Source of the DNA: Bacillus albus | Lineage (GTDB): Bacteria > Bacillota > Bacilli > Bacillales > Bacillaceae_G | Direction of reading: 5' to 3' | Assembly: GCF_001884185.1 (NCBI RefSeq) | Contig: NZ_MAOE01000002.1 | Location: forward strand, 1-64,000 | Length of the DNA: 64,000 nt | Part shown: positions 9,974 to 19,043 of the stretch, one piece after another | Layout: each line of letters starts with the position of its first letter | How positions within the stretch are numbered: the first letter of the stretch is position 1 | Translations under genes and position numbers: made by a program | The notes under the pieces: model-generated | Told to the model about the DNA's origin: nothing | The model's database searches: none | Seen by the model: only the letters and a program-made list of their open reading frames with translations

Positions 9974-10405
9974 ATGGAACAACAAAATACATTAACTGAT
10001 ATTAAACAAACGATCGTTTTTAACGCGTCTATTCAAAAAGTATGGAATGTAGTATCGACTGCGGAAGGGATTGCCTCATGGTTTATGCCAAATGATTTTG
10101 TATTAGAGGTAGGACATGAATTTCATGTGCAATCACCATTTGGACCATCGCCATGTAAAGTGTTAGAAATCGATGAGCCAAACTATCTATCTTTCTCATG
10201 GGATACAGATGGCTGGGTCGTTTCATTTAATTTGAAAGATCTAGGAGATAATAAAACAGAATTTACATTAATTCACGGCGGCTGGAAACATCCTGATGAA
10301 ATTCTTCCGAAAGCGAATGCGAAGAGCTCTATTATTCGCGATAGAATGAGCGGTGGCTGGGTAGCGATTGTAAATGAAAAACTGAAAAAGGTTGTCGAAG
10401 GCTAA
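9974..10405 (+). CDS. AHSA1/SRPBCC-domain protein
   Basis: A 143-residue START-like fold protein. [32 protein letters not shown] is the typical AHSA1 N-terminus, [18 protein letters not shown] the central strands, and [17 protein letters not shown] the C-terminal helix. Such proteins bind small hydrophobic ligands in a cavity and are often encoded next to an ArsR-type repressor, as here; the ligand is unknown. ATG 9974 is chosen because AAGGAG lies 7 bases upstream; ATG 9968 has only one base of spacing. The downstream regulator starts directly after the stop. Confidence 0.85.
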   Translation: MEQQNTLTDIKQTIVFNASIQKVWNVVSTAEGIASWFMPNDFVLEVGHEFHVQSPFGPSPCKVLEIDEPNYLSFSWDTDGWVVSFNLKDLGDNKTEFTLIHGGWKHPDEILPKANAKSSIIRDRMSGGWVAIVNEKLKKVVEG

Positions 10406-10729
10406 GTGTCCTCATCAGCAGCAAAATATGATGTATTTCAAGCAATTGCTGATCCAACCCGCCGAGAAGTGATACGGTTATTAAGTGATAAAGAGTTACC
10501 GATTTCCAAAATAAAGGATCATTTTCCGATGAGTCGTACTGCGGTTGTAAAGCACCTTCATATTCTTTCGGAAGCGAATTTAGTAAGTGGAAGAAAAAGC
10601 GGTAGAGAGAAAATATATCGCTTGCATCCAGAGCCATTAGAGGAATTACAACAGTGGCTCTCGTATTATGAACGTTTTTGGGATAATAAATTGTCCATGC
10701 TGAAACATATTGTGGAGAATGAAGAGTAA
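10406..10729 (+). CDS. ArsR-family winged-helix transcriptional regulator
   Basis: The 107 residues include FQAIADPTRREVIRLLSDKELPISKIKDHFPMSRTAVVKHLHILSEANLV, a typical ArsR winged helix with the recognition helix SRTAVVKHLHIL, followed by the wing GRKSGREKIYRLHPEPL. No metal-binding cysteine motif (CVC) is present, so it is of the non-metal AHSA1-linked subgroup. GTG start immediately after the stop of the AHSA1 gene, indicating translational coupling. It probably represses its own operon through the direct repeats at 9.9 kb. Confidence 0.9.
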   Translation: MSSSAAKYDVFQAIADPTRREVIRLLSDKELPISKIKDHFPMSRTAVVKHLHILSEANLVSGRKSGREKIYRLHPEPLEELQQWLSYYERFWDNKLSMLKHIVENEE

Positions 10730-10760
10730 AAAGAGGATGACCGAAATGGTCATCCTCTTT
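10730..10760. terminator. Bidirectional terminator between arsR-type gene and MFS gene
   Basis: AAAGAGGATGACC and its exact reverse complement around GAAAT; T tracts on both sides. Confidence 0.9.
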
Positions 10761-10761
10761 A

Positions 10762-12198
10762 TTATTGCTCATTTGTTTGTGTAGCTGGCTTTAATAAAAG
10801 CCAAGCGATAATTAATGTACATACTGCTAATACGAAAGTGCTCATATAAATGACGTGTACACTTGCTGCTAATGCGGATTGTGATTCAGTTGCTACACTT
10901 GCTGTAGCCCCGCCGTGTCCGCCAGATACAAGATCAAGGTTTTTAATGCCACGTGCGTGAATCATCGTATTGAAGATTGTTCCAAAGATTGCAGCACCTA
11001 ACGTTTGACTGAATGTATTAATAAATGTGTTTAAACCAACGGCTGTTCCGCGTGTATGAGCTGGTACGGCTGCTTGAATTGTTACCATATAAATCGGTGT
11101 CACAAGCCCCATTCCTAAACCGAATAATCCGACTGCTACATAAATAAGGAACGATGGTGAATGTGTTGATAATGTAAATAATAAGAACGTAGCGACTGAT
11201 AAAATGCTAGCTCCAAGTAAAATGATTTGTTTCGTTTTTAATTTGCCTACTAAGTTACCAGAGAAGATAGCACCAAATGTCCACATAACAGGAATTGGCA
11301 TTAAAATAAGTCCAGCTTCCGTTGCATTTTTTCCTAATACACCTTGGCTCCAAATTGGAAGGTACATTGTAATACTAATGATCATTGCGCCAGCAATAAG
11401 CGTTAGTATGTTTATTGTAGATAATGTACGGTTAGAGAAAAGTGCTAGCGGAATTAATGGTTCCGGAGATTTTTTCTCGATGAATAAGAAAATAATGAAT
11501 GAAACGACAGCGAAGATTAATAGGCCAATAATTGTTATGTCTCCCCAGTTTTGCTTACTGCTACCTGTTAATAGTGCGTATAGTAGAGCGATCGTACTTA
11601 ATGAGAAGACTGTTGCACCAAGATAATCGATATGGTGTTTAGCTGGCTTAATAGATTCTTTATAGTAAATGGCAATCATTAAGCAAGCGATAATTCCGAA
11701 TGGAACGTTTAAGAAGAAAATATAACGCCAAGATAGGGAATCAACTAAAAATCCACCTACTAACGGTCCGATAACACCGGATACACCCCAAACGGCACTC
11801 ATCCAGCCTTGTGCTTTCGCTCGGTCTTTCGCTTCGCTATATAAGTCTCCAATAATTGTCATTGTGATTGGCATAACAGCACCAGCACCGATACCTTGAA
11901 GAGCGCGGAAGAAAATTAATTGTTCCATCGATGTAACGACTCCGCAAAGTGCAGAACCGACTAAAAAGATTGTAGCTCCGATAAGTAAAACTTTTTTACG
12001 ACCAAATAAATCAGCGAGCTTCCCGTATATTGGAGTCGAAACAGCTGTTGCAAGCATATAAATTGCATATACCCAACTAACAAGTTCGACGCCTGACAAA
12101 TCACTCGTTATACGAGGGATTGCTGTACTAACAATCGTTCCTTCTACTGCAGAAAGAAACGTCATTAGCATTAAAGACATCATGACTTTTTTTCTCAT
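10762..12198 (-). CDS. MFS drug:H+ antiporter, DHA2 (EmrB/QacA) family
   Basis: A 478-residue, 14-helix transporter. The N-terminal helix MSLMLMTFLSAVEGTIVSTAIPRI carries the DHA2 motif, motif A is GKLADLFGRKKVLLIG, and the antiporter motif C region is GWMSAVWGVSGVIGPLVGGFLVD. It is expected to export lipophilic drugs or cations across the membrane using protons; the substrate cannot be told. The ATG has AAGGGG seven bases upstream. It stands alone with a terminator at its 3' end shared with the ArsR operon. No adjacent regulator on the same strand. Confidence 0.92.
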   Translation of the reverse strand: MRKKVMMSLMLMTFLSAVEGTIVSTAIPRITSDLSGVELVSWVYAIYMLATAVSTPIYGKLADLFGRKKVLLIGATIFLVGSALCGVVTSMEQLIFFRALQGIGAGAVMPITMTIIGDLYSEAKDRAKAQGWMSAVWGVSGVIGPLVGGFLVDSLSWRYIFFLNVPFGIIACLMIAIYYKESIKPAKHHIDYLGATVFSLSTIALLYALLTGSSKQNWGDITIIGLLIFAVVSFIIFLFIEKKSPEPLIPLALFSNRTLSTINILTLIAGAMIISITMYLPIWSQGVLGKNATEAGLILMPIPVMWTFGAIFSGNLVGKLKTKQIILLGASILSVATFLLFTLSTHSPSFLIYVAVGLFGLGMGLVTPIYMVTIQAAVPAHTRGTAVGLNTFINTFSQTLGAAIFGTIFNTMIHARGIKNLDLVSGGHGGATASVATESQSALAASVHVIYMSTFVLAVCTLIIAWLLLKPATQTNEQ

Positions 12199-12299
12199 AT
12201 GTTTTCCCCTTACCCTTTTTCAAATATTCAACAATATAAAATATAAAGGTACTAAGGTATATAAAGCAACAAAAAAGCAATAGGAAGTTAAGGGGAGGG

Positions 12300-12333
12300 G
12301 ATATTTGTTGTGGAATCGCCGATATAATTTTAT
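12300..12333. repeat. GATATA-phased intergenic repeat, degenerate copy a
   Basis: GATATT at 12300 and GATATA at 12321 are 21 bp apart, with AATCGCC immediately before the second, as in the fuller copies at 25.06 and 44.30 kb. Lies between the MFS gene and the ytfP terminator. Confidence 0.5.
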
Positions 12334-12340
12334 GTACCTA

Positions 12341-12371
12341 TAAAAAAAAGAAACAGGAATCCCTGTTTCTC
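12341..12371 (-). terminator. Terminator of ytfP
   Basis: Minus strand GAAACAGG and CCTGTTTC arms, then eight T residues. Confidence 0.85.
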
Positions 12372-12374
12372 AGT

Positions 12375-13646
12375 TTAATATTGCATTTTCGCGTTTTCTC
12401 CAGCTGTTGTTCCGGCAATTCTACCAGTAACGAGAGCGGATGTAATATTATAGCCACCAGTATAACCGTGAATATCAAGAACTTCTCCGCAGAAATATAA
12501 GCCGTTCGTGAATTTAGAAGACATTTCTTTCGGATTAATTTCTTTAACGGATACACCGCCGCCAGTAACGAATGCTTTTTCAATTGACTGCGTACCATTT
12601 ACATTCACAGTAAATTCTTTAAAGTCTTTCACAAGTGCACGAATCTTCTCGTGAGAAACTTGTCCAGCTTGTTCACTACCGTCAATTTCATTTTTTTCTA
12701 ATAAGAATAGGAAGTAACGCTCAGGTACATAACCTTTTAAAACGTTTTTAATTCCTTTTTTCGGATCTTCTTTCATTTGTTTCAGCATGCGTTGGAATAG
12801 TTGTTCACTATTTTCGTCTGGCAATGCATCGATACTCATTTGAATCGTATTCGTTTTAAACTTTTTCAGTGCTTTCACGACGAATTGACTACAGCGAAGT
12901 GCAGCAGGACCAGATAGGCCGAAATGAGTGAAGAGCATGTCCATTTTGTGAGAAATGATCGCTTTTCCTTTCGGGTTTAATACGCTTAAGTTTACATCGC
13001 GTAAAGCTAGGCCTTGTAAGGAGCGATCACGAATAAATGGTTCGTTTGAAAGGATTGGTACTTCTGTTGGGAATAATTCTGTAATTGTATGCCCGGCTTT
13101 TTTAGCCCAAGCATATCCGTCTCCAGTAGATCCAGTTTGAGGAACAGATTTTCCGCCAACAGCGATAACGACGTGATTTGTTTCTAACACTTCGCCAGTT
13201 TGTAGTACAACTGCTTTCGTTTGACCGTTCTCATATTCAATCGTTTCAACGGGTGTATTCGTGCGGATTTTTACACCTAAGTCTTTTAATCGTGTTAAAA
13301 GTGCGTCTACTACTGATTGTGCTTTATTTGATACAGGGAACATGCGTCCATGATCTTCTTCTTTCAGTTTTACACCGAGATTTTCGAAGAATGTAATAAT
13401 ATCTTCATTATTGAAAATAGAAAAAGCGCTGTATAAGAAGCGGCCATTTCCTGGTATATGTTTAACGATCTCATCAAGTGGTAGACGGTTCGTTACGTTA
13501 CAGCGACCGCCACCCGAAATCGCAAGTTTACGTCCTAGTTTATTTCCTTTATCAAGAAGTAAGACGTTTGCGCCTTCTTCTGCAGCACCGATTGCAGCCA
13601 TTAGCCCAGAAGGCCCGCCGCCGATGACAATAACATCATAATGCAT
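12375..13646 (-). CDS. ytfP: HI0933/YtfP-family FAD-dependent oxidoreductase
   Basis: A 423-residue flavoprotein with the dinucleotide-binding motif [21 protein letters not shown] at the N-terminus, [10 protein letters not shown] (family signature) near residue 45, the second FAD-contact motif [23 protein letters not shown], and the C-terminal [19 protein letters not shown]...[22 protein letters not shown]. The family is widespread; its substrate is not established. The ATG has GAGG upstream. In B. subtilis ytfP neighbours ytgP and ytzG, as here, which supports orthology. Confidence 0.93.
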   Translation of the reverse strand: MHYDVIVIGGGPSGLMAAIGAAEEGANVLLLDKGNKLGRKLAISGGGRCNVTNRLPLDEIVKHIPGNGRFLYSAFSIFNNEDIITFFENLGVKLKEEDHGRMFPVSNKAQSVVDALLTRLKDLGVKIRTNTPVETIEYENGQTKAVVLQTGEVLETNHVVIAVGGKSVPQTGSTGDGYAWAKKAGHTITELFPTEVPILSNEPFIRDRSLQGLALRDVNLSVLNPKGKAIISHKMDMLFTHFGLSGPAALRCSQFVVKALKKFKTNTIQMSIDALPDENSEQLFQRMLKQMKEDPKKGIKNVLKGYVPERYFLFLLEKNEIDGSEQAGQVSHEKIRALVKDFKEFTVNVNGTQSIEKAFVTGGGVSVKEINPKEMSSKFTNGLYFCGEVLDIHGYTGGYNITSALVTGRIAGTTAGENAKMQY

Positions 13647-13780
13647 AATATATCGACCTCATTTTCTACATTTCCTGCCTAAAAGAATAGCATGTTTTCC
13701 CTTAAAAGAAAAATAGAGTGAAGTACTGCTTAAAGGGAGAATTGTGGTACAATACAAAAGTTAGAGTTCAGCACTATCCT

Positions 13781-13938
13781 TTTATTCCACTTTAATGGGC
13801 AGTAAGACTCCCACCTCAAAATTCAGCGAAAGCAAAGAATTTAGGTGGGGGATCAACTGCCCCTAAAAGTCCGATTGGTGAGGGCTAATAATCAGTGGGG
13901 GATGAAGAAAACCCCCACTGATTAAAGTTTCACTTTAT
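13781..13938 (+). repeat. bcr1 repeat, copy A (158 bp)
   Basis: Bounded by TTTAT at 13781 and TTTAT at 13934. It contains the block GGGCAGTAAGACTCCCACCT, the complementary AGGTGGGGG, the block CCGATTGGTGAGGGCTAATAATCAGTGGGGG and its complement CCCCCACTGATTAAAG, giving two strong stems. Length and TTTAT borders agree with bcr1, a B. cereus-group-specific element with mobile-element features. Nearly identical to copy C at 18.8 kb. Confidence 0.9.
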
Positions 13939-14031
13939 TTGTGGGTCATAAGACTAAAACCTTAAGAGTTAGGGGAAGTCTAATAGTCCTCAAATGTTCG
14001 AATAGTTCAATTCATTATAGTTTCACTTTAC
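13934..14031 (+). repeat. Degenerate, internally deleted bcr1-like segment
   Basis: Between copies A and B: starts with the shared TTTAT, then GTGGGTCATAAGACTAAAACC, which aligns with the bcr1 5' end GGGCAGTAAGACTCCCACC, and ends TAGTTTCACTTTAC like the bcr1 3' end. About 60 bp shorter than a full element. Confidence 0.5.
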
Positions 14032-14180
14032 CCCGCTATTTGCTGGGCAGTAAGACTCCCACCTTAAAGTTTGCTTAGGACAAAGAAGTAGGCGGGAGAT
14101 TAACTGCCCGTAAAGGCCCGATTGGTGGGGGCTAATAATCAGTGGGGAAGAACACCACACTGATTAAAGTTTCACTTTAT
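14027..14180 (+). repeat. bcr1 repeat, copy B (diverged, 154 bp)
   Basis: Left border TTTAC (a degenerate TTTAT), right border TTTAT at 14176. It keeps GGGCAGTAAGACTCCCACCT, CTGCCCGTAAAGGCCCGATT and CTGATTAAAGTTTCACTTTAT but differs from copies A and C at many positions. Its right end is 22 bp before the ytgP start, so it forms the ytgP leader. Confidence 0.82.
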
Positions 14181-14202
14181 GTAGATGTAGGAGGATTTTT
14201 GT

Positions 14203-15855
14203 ATGTCCGATTCGAAATTTCTGCGCGGAACGCTTATTGTTACGCTAGGGACATTTTTAGTAAAGTTCTTAGGCATGATTTACGTCTTTCCGTTTCATGC
14301 ATTGGTAGGGACAGAAGGCGGAACGCTCTATACATATGGATATATTCCATATACGATCTTTTTAAGTATTGCAACGGCAGGGGTGCCGCTTGCTGTTTCC
14401 AAATTTGTTTCCAAATATAATGCGCTTGGCGATTATAAAACGAGCCGGAGAATGTTCCGCTCGGGAATGGTTATGATGATAGTAACGGGAGTTCTTTCGT
14501 TCCTAGTTCTATACATGTCGGCGCCACTGTTTGCAGAAGCAATGCTTGGTAAACAAAGTATACACAGTAATGTAGAAGAAGTTACGACGATCATTCGTCT
14601 TGTAAGTTTTGCACTTATTGTTGTACCAGCAGCGAGTTTAATTCGAGGTTATTTCCAAGGTCACCAATCAATGGGACCGACTACTGTTTCGCAAATTATT
14701 GAACAAATTATTCGCATCGTCTTTTTATTAGCGGGTAGTTTTATCGTTATTAAAGTACTTGGCGGTACAGTTGCAACAGCAGTTGGAGTAGCGACATTTG
14801 CAGCATTCGTTTCCGCAGTTGGAGCACTCGGTGTATTAATTTGGTACTGGTTAAAACGTAAAAAACATTTGGATCAATATTTAATTGAACAAACTGTACC
14901 AGAATCGACAGTGAGTACTGTTCAATTGTTTAAAGAATTATTTGCATATGCGATTCCTTACGTTGTAATTGGGTTAACAATTCCTTTATATCAACAAATT
15001 GATACATTGACATTTAACTCAATTATGCAGGCGATTGGCCAAGGTGATATCGCAGAGCGAGCACTTGGTATTTTCACAATGTGGACGCATAAATTAATTA
15101 TGATTCCTGTATCACTTGCAACAGCGTTTAGTTTAACGCTTGTACCAGCGATTACAAAATCATTTACTGAAAAACAATACCGTTATTTAAAGTTACAAAT
15201 TACACAAACATTCCAGGCGAATATGTTCTTAACATTGCCAGCAGTTATCGGTATTTCTACACTTGCATATCCAATCTATACTGCGTTTTACGACTCAGAT
15301 TCACTAGGTGGACAAGTATTAATGTGGTATGCACCGGTTGCGTTGTTATTCGCTTTATTTACAGTAACAGCAGCAATTCTGCAAGGAATCAATCAACAAA
15401 AACATGCGATCGTCGCGCTTATTATGGGTGTTATTTTGAAATTCTTATGTAACGTAATCTTTATTCGTTATTTCGGTACAGTTGGAGCGATTTTAGCAAC
15501 AGCAGTCGGTTTCTTAGCTTCCGTATGGTATACGAATAGACAAATCAAAAAACATGTACATTATTCATTTGGTGTTGTATATAAGAGAACATTCCAAATT
15601 GCAATATTAACATTTGTAATGGTCGTTACTGTGAAATTATCACAATGGATTCTATCCTTCATGATTTCGCCTGATAGCCGAATGGGCGCTCTTATTACAG
15701 TTGCGATTTGTGCAGGTATTGGTGGTCTTGTGTACGGATTGTTAGCGATTCGCACAGGAGTACTTGAAAGAGTATTTGGCGGAGAAGCGTTAGAGAAAAT
15801 CCAGCGTAAACTTGGCAATAGATTCAAAATAAAGTTGAAATCAAAAGGGGCGTAA
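14203..15855 (+). CDS. ytgP: MurJ-like lipid II flippase YtgP (MOP superfamily)
   Basis: A 550-residue membrane protein with about 14 hydrophobic helices, SKFLRGTLIVTLGTFLVKFLGMIYVFPF at the N-terminus and the MATE/MOP fold. The B. subtilis orthologue YtgP acts as a MurJ flippase that moves lipid II across the membrane for peptidoglycan synthesis. SpoVB-type paralogues are similar, but the ytfP-ytgP-ytzG order supports this assignment. GGAGG lies 10 bases before the ATG, just downstream of a bcr1 element, so its promoter is either inside or upstream of the bcr1 block. Its stop lies within a hairpin next to ytzG. Confidence 0.9.
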   Translation: MSDSKFLRGTLIVTLGTFLVKFLGMIYVFPFHALVGTEGGTLYTYGYIPYTIFLSIATAGVPLAVSKFVSKYNALGDYKTSRRMFRSGMVMMIVTGVLSFLVLYMSAPLFAEAMLGKQSIHSNVEEVTTIIRLVSFALIVVPAASLIRGYFQGHQSMGPTTVSQIIEQIIRIVFLLAGSFIVIKVLGGTVATAVGVATFAAFVSAVGALGVLIWYWLKRKKHLDQYLIEQTVPESTVSTVQLFKELFAYAIPYVVIGLTIPLYQQIDTLTFNSIMQAIGQGDIAERALGIFTMWTHKLIMIPVSLATAFSLTLVPAITKSFTEKQYRYLKLQITQTFQANMFLTLPAVIGISTLAYPIYTAFYDSDSLGGQVLMWYAPVALLFALFTVTAAILQGINQQKHAIVALIMGVILKFLCNVIFIRYFGTVGAILATAVGFLASVWYTNRQIKKHVHYSFGVVYKRTFQIAILTFVMVVTVKLSQWILSFMISPDSRMGALITVAICAGIGGLVYGLLAIRTGVLERVFGGEALEKIQRKLGNRFKIKLKSKGA

Positions 15856-15869
15856 TTACGTCCCCTTTT
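15843..15869 (+). terminator. Hairpin between ytgP and ytzG
   Basis: AAAAGGGG and CCCCTTTT with the self-complementary core GTAATTACG between; one mismatch. It spans the ytgP stop and may attenuate transcription into ytzG. Confidence 0.6.
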
Positions 15870-15896
15870 CTATGATAAACAAAGAAGGTGAAAAAC

Positions 15897-16625
15897 GTGA
15901 GATTAGATAAATTATTAGCGAATATGGGATATGGAAGTAGAAAAGAAGTAAAGAAGTTATTAAAAGACGGCGTTGTGAAAATTGATGGAACGTCAGTGAA
16001 AGATGCAAAGGTTCATGTAAATGTCGAAGAACAAGAAGTCATGATTCACGGTGAAGTTGTGGAATATAAAGAGTTTGTTTACTTAATGATGCATAAACCA
16101 CAAGGTGTTATTTCAGCGACAGAAGATGATAATCATGAAACGGTAATAGATTTATTAGAGTTAGAAGATGCAATCTTTGATCCGTTCCCAGTTGGACGAC
16201 TTGATATCGATACAGAAGGTTTTTTATTGATAACAAATGACGGGAAGTTATCACACCAATTGTTATCTCCGAAAAAGCATGTGCCGAAAAAATATTATGC
16301 ACACGTTGCAGGAGTAGTAACAGAAGAGGATGTAAAAGAGTTCGCTAAAGGTGTTATTTTAGATGATGGCTATGAAACAAAGCCAGGTGCACTTACAATA
16401 TTAAAAAGCGATGAGATTTCTGAAATCGAGCTTGTCATTACAGAAGGAAAGTTCCATCAAGTGAAGCGTATGTTTGAAGCGGTAGGGAAAAAAGTAGTCT
16501 ACCTAAAGAGAACAGAGATGGGACCGTTAGTATTAGATGAAGAGCTAGAACTTGGACAATACCGAGAGCTAACAGATGAAGAAGTAGAAATGTTAAAAAC
16601 ATATCAAGTAGATACTGAGAAATAG
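15897..16625 (+). CDS. ytzG: RsuA-family 16S rRNA pseudouridine synthase
   Basis: A 242-residue protein with an N-terminal S4 RNA-binding domain (RLDKLLANMGYGSRKEVKKLLKDGVV) and a catalytic domain holding FPVGRLDIDTEGFLLITNDGKLSHQLLSP, in which the Asp of GRLDxxTEG is the catalytic nucleophile, and EGKFHQVKRMFEAVGKKVVYLKR near the end. It is expected to convert a specific uridine in small-subunit rRNA (position 516 in E. coli numbering). GTG 15897 is chosen since AAGAAGG sits about 7 bases upstream; GTG 15888 would overlap that RBS. It follows ytgP as in B. subtilis. Confidence 0.92.
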   Translation: MRLDKLLANMGYGSRKEVKKLLKDGVVKIDGTSVKDAKVHVNVEEQEVMIHGEVVEYKEFVYLMMHKPQGVISATEDDNHETVIDLLELEDAIFDPFPVGRLDIDTEGFLLITNDGKLSHQLLSPKKHVPKKYYAHVAGVVTEEDVKEFAKGVILDDGYETKPGALTILKSDEISEIELVITEGKFHQVKRMFEAVGKKVVYLKRTEMGPLVLDEELELGQYRELTDEEVEMLKTYQVDTEK

Positions 16626-16648
16626 TGCTGTTTTTAGGCGCAGAAAAG

Positions 16649-16676
16649 ACCCCTTTCTAATGAGTTAGAAAGGGGT
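16649..16676. terminator. Terminator between ytzG and ytzE
   Basis: ACCCCTTTCTAA and its exact reverse complement around TGAG. Confidence 0.75.
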
Positions 16677-16706
16677 ATGTATTTATTTACATACAATTAT
16701 TGTTCG

Positions 16707-16928
16707 TTATGAGGTCATTCTCACTTTCTTTCCTGTTGTTGTCCACTTACCGCGGCAAGGGCTATACACGAGTTCATTAAACTGCAACACATTTAGATCA
16801 CGTTGTATCGTTCGCGGTGTGATCCCGAACTCATCTACAAGGTCTTTCGTCGTTACCGTTCCGTTTTCATTGATGTACATATAAATTGATTTAATGCGTG
16901 TTAGCATACGAGTAGTTGTAGGTTTCAA
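16707..16928 (-). CDS. ytzE: Small DeoR-type HTH regulator YtzE
   Basis: 73 residues that are essentially only a DeoR winged helix: TRIKSIYMYINENGTVTTKDLVDEFGITPRTIQRDLNVLQFNELVY. It lacks the sugar-binding C-terminal domain of full DeoR proteins. The TTG start has AGAGGAGTGG eight bases upstream. B. subtilis ytzE occupies the same position near ytjP/pepV. Targets are unknown. It converges on ytzG. Confidence 0.85.
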   Translation of the reverse strand: MKPTTTRMLTRIKSIYMYINENGTVTTKDLVDEFGITPRTIQRDLNVLQFNELVYSPCRGKWTTTGKKVRMTS

Positions 16929-17285
16929 GAGAAAACCACTCCTCTACTAGTTTTTTTGACCCCATTCAGGAAAGAAGGTCGTTACTACCATTGTACTCTA
17001 CATGATAAAATTCATGCTTTAATCTACTTAAATTTTACAGAAATTTAACAAATATTCATATAGAAAAATATTGGTAGTTGACATTGTATATATGGTCAGT
17101 CAACTAACACATAAAATTCTACGTAAAACGCCAAATTCCTGCAAATTTTTTTAGAAAAATAAAAGAAAAACTAATAAGAAATATCTGAAATATTACAATT
17201 GTTTGGTATTTAGTTTTCGTGTATGGCATAAGAGATTTCGGTTTGTTATGATGAAAGAAACAATATAGTGAAGGATGGATGCGTG
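16929..17285. promoter_or_regulatory. AT-rich interval with an operator-like inverted repeat
   Basis: No gene seen. TAGTTGAC at 17075-17082 and GTCAACTA at 17099-17106 are exact inverted arms 16 bp apart; the left arm includes a TTGACA and the centre is TGTATATATGG. This looks like a TetR-type operator over a promoter, but no TetR gene is adjacent. The rest is AT-rich. Confidence 0.45.
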
Positions 17286-18692
17286 ATGTCAGCAATTAAT
17301 TGGACAGAAGAGGTTGCAAAACGAAAAGATGATTTAATTCGTGATACACAACAATTTTTACAAATTAAAAGTGTATGGGAAGAAGAATCGGCGAAAGAGG
17401 GCGCACCATTCGGTGAAGGTGTAGAAAAAGCTTTATCTTTCATGTTACATAAAGGAGAAACTGAAGGTTTTACTTCTAAAAATTTAGAAGGATACGCAGG
17501 TCATCTTGAAATGGGACAAGGAGAAGAATTAGTAGGTATTCTTTGTCACGTTGACGTTGTACCAGAAGGCGATGGCTGGACGACTCCTGCATATAGTGCG
17601 GATATTCGCGATGGAAAGATTTTTGCACGCGGTGCAATTGACGATAAAGGCCCAACGATGGCAGCTTATTATGCGATGAAAATTGTGAAAGAATTAGGTT
17701 TACCTCTTTCAAAACGCGTTCGTATGATTTTAGGAACAGATGAGGAAAGCAATTGGAAATGTGTAGATCACTACTTTAAAAACGAAGAAATGCCAACAAT
17801 CGGTTTTGCGCCAGACGCTGATTTTCCAATTATTAATGCAGAAAAAGGAATTTCTGATATACAAGTTGTGCAAAGTGGTAGTGAAGAGAAGAAAGGTACA
17901 TATGAACTTGTTTCATTTGAGTCAGGTCGCCGTTTAAATATGGTTCCTGATTTTGCAGAAGCAATTATTACAGGAGAAGATGTAAATGCACTTACAGTAG
18001 CATATGAAAAGTATTTACAAACTGCTAAAAAAATAGGTGAAGCAATTGTAGAAGGTAATACGGTGACGTTGCAAATTAAAGGGGTTTCAGCTCACGGATC
18101 TACTCCGGAGAAGGGCGAGAATGCAGGTTTATTGCTGGCAAACTTCTTAACGAAAGTCGCTCTTAACGGAAAAGGAGCTTCGTTTGCAACATTTGCAACA
18201 GAAACATTTACAGGAGATATTTTAGGAGAGAAAGCTGGTATTTCTTATAAAGACGATATTAGCGGACCATTAACAGTGAATGTTGGTCGCCTTTCTTATA
18301 CGAAAGAAAATGGTGGTAATTTAGGATTAAATGTACGTTATCCAGTTACGACTAACTTTGAAGAAATGATTACAAAGTTAAAAGAATACGTTAGTACACA
18401 TGGATTTGAAGTAGCGGATTATTCAAACTCTCGTCCGCATCACGTTGATAAAGACCACGTATTAATTCGTACGTTGCAGCGCGTATACGAAGAACAAACA
18501 GGAGAAAAAGCAGAGCTATTAGCAATCGGCGGTGGTACTTACGCACGTTCATTGAAAGCTGGCGTTGCGTTTGGTCCATTGTTCCCTGGAAAAGAAGAGC
18601 TTGCGCATCAAAAAGACGAGTACATTGAAATTGAAGACTTATTAAAAGCAACAGCAATTTACGCGCAAGCAATTCATGAATTAGCGAAGTAA
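17286..18692 (+). CDS. pepV: Xaa-dipeptidase PepV (M20 family)
   Basis: A 468-residue di-zinc peptidase. Motifs: CHVDVVPEGDGW (first zinc His and following catalytic Asp), RGAIDDKGPTMAAYYAMK (bridging Asp), GTDEESNWKCVDHYF (catalytic Glu and zinc Glu), the lid domain from about 190 to 380, and the C-terminal zinc His in GPLFPGKEELAHQKDEYI. It cleaves dipeptides, including beta-Ala and D-amino-acid forms, in the cytosol. ATG 17286 is used; AAGGATGG lies about 10 bases upstream. An in-frame GTG at 17268 has no good RBS. Equivalent to B. subtilis YtjP. Confidence 0.95.
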   Translation: MSAINWTEEVAKRKDDLIRDTQQFLQIKSVWEEESAKEGAPFGEGVEKALSFMLHKGETEGFTSKNLEGYAGHLEMGQGEELVGILCHVDVVPEGDGWTTPAYSADIRDGKIFARGAIDDKGPTMAAYYAMKIVKELGLPLSKRVRMILGTDEESNWKCVDHYFKNEEMPTIGFAPDADFPIINAEKGISDIQVVQSGSEEKKGTYELVSFESGRRLNMVPDFAEAIITGEDVNALTVAYEKYLQTAKKIGEAIVEGNTVTLQIKGVSAHGSTPEKGENAGLLLANFLTKVALNGKGASFATFATETFTGDILGEKAGISYKDDISGPLTVNVGRLSYTKENGGNLGLNVRYPVTTNFEEMITKLKEYVSTHGFEVADYSNSRPHHVDKDHVLIRTLQRVYEEQTGEKAELLAIGGGTYARSLKAGVAFGPLFPGKEELAHQKDEYIEIEDLLKATAIYAQAIHELAK

Positions 18693-18714
18693 TAGATATA
18701 TAAATAATAGGAGG

Positions 18715-18745
18715 CCGTCCCGATACATATTTTGGGACGGTTTTC
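18715..18745 (+). terminator. Terminator of pepV
   Basis: CCGTCCC and GGGACGG arms around 12 bases, followed by TTTT. Confidence 0.88.
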
Positions 18746-18783
18746 TGTTACGTGTCGTTTGTTGTTAAGCCAATATAAGTTCA

Positions 18784-18941
18784 TTTATCCCGCTTTAATG
18801 GGCAGTAAGACCCCCACCTCAAAATGCAGCGAAAGCAAAGAATTTAGGTGGGGGTCGGGCTGCCCATAAAAGTCCGATTGGTGAGGGCTGATAATCAGTG
18901 GGGGATGAAGAAAACCCCCACTGATTAAAGTTTCACTTTAT
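18784..18941 (+). repeat. bcr1 repeat, copy C (158 bp)
   Basis: TTTAT borders at 18784 and 18937. Same blocks and stems as copy A, with very few differences (for example GGTCGGGCTGCCC in place of GGATCAACTGCCC). It occupies most of the 351-bp gap between pepV and thpR. Confidence 0.92.
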
Positions 18942-19043
18942 TAACGCGACCTGAACTTGGTTAGACTTGTAGGGAAGTTCGATTCTTTTTCATTGAATGA
19001 GATAGGAAAGAAAAGCAACAATAGAAAGAAGGAGAAGATGTAC

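Noticed and set aside
14142-14420. 92-aa plus-strand frame across bcr1 copy B and ytgP
   Set aside because: Overlaps ytgP in another frame and begins in the repeat.
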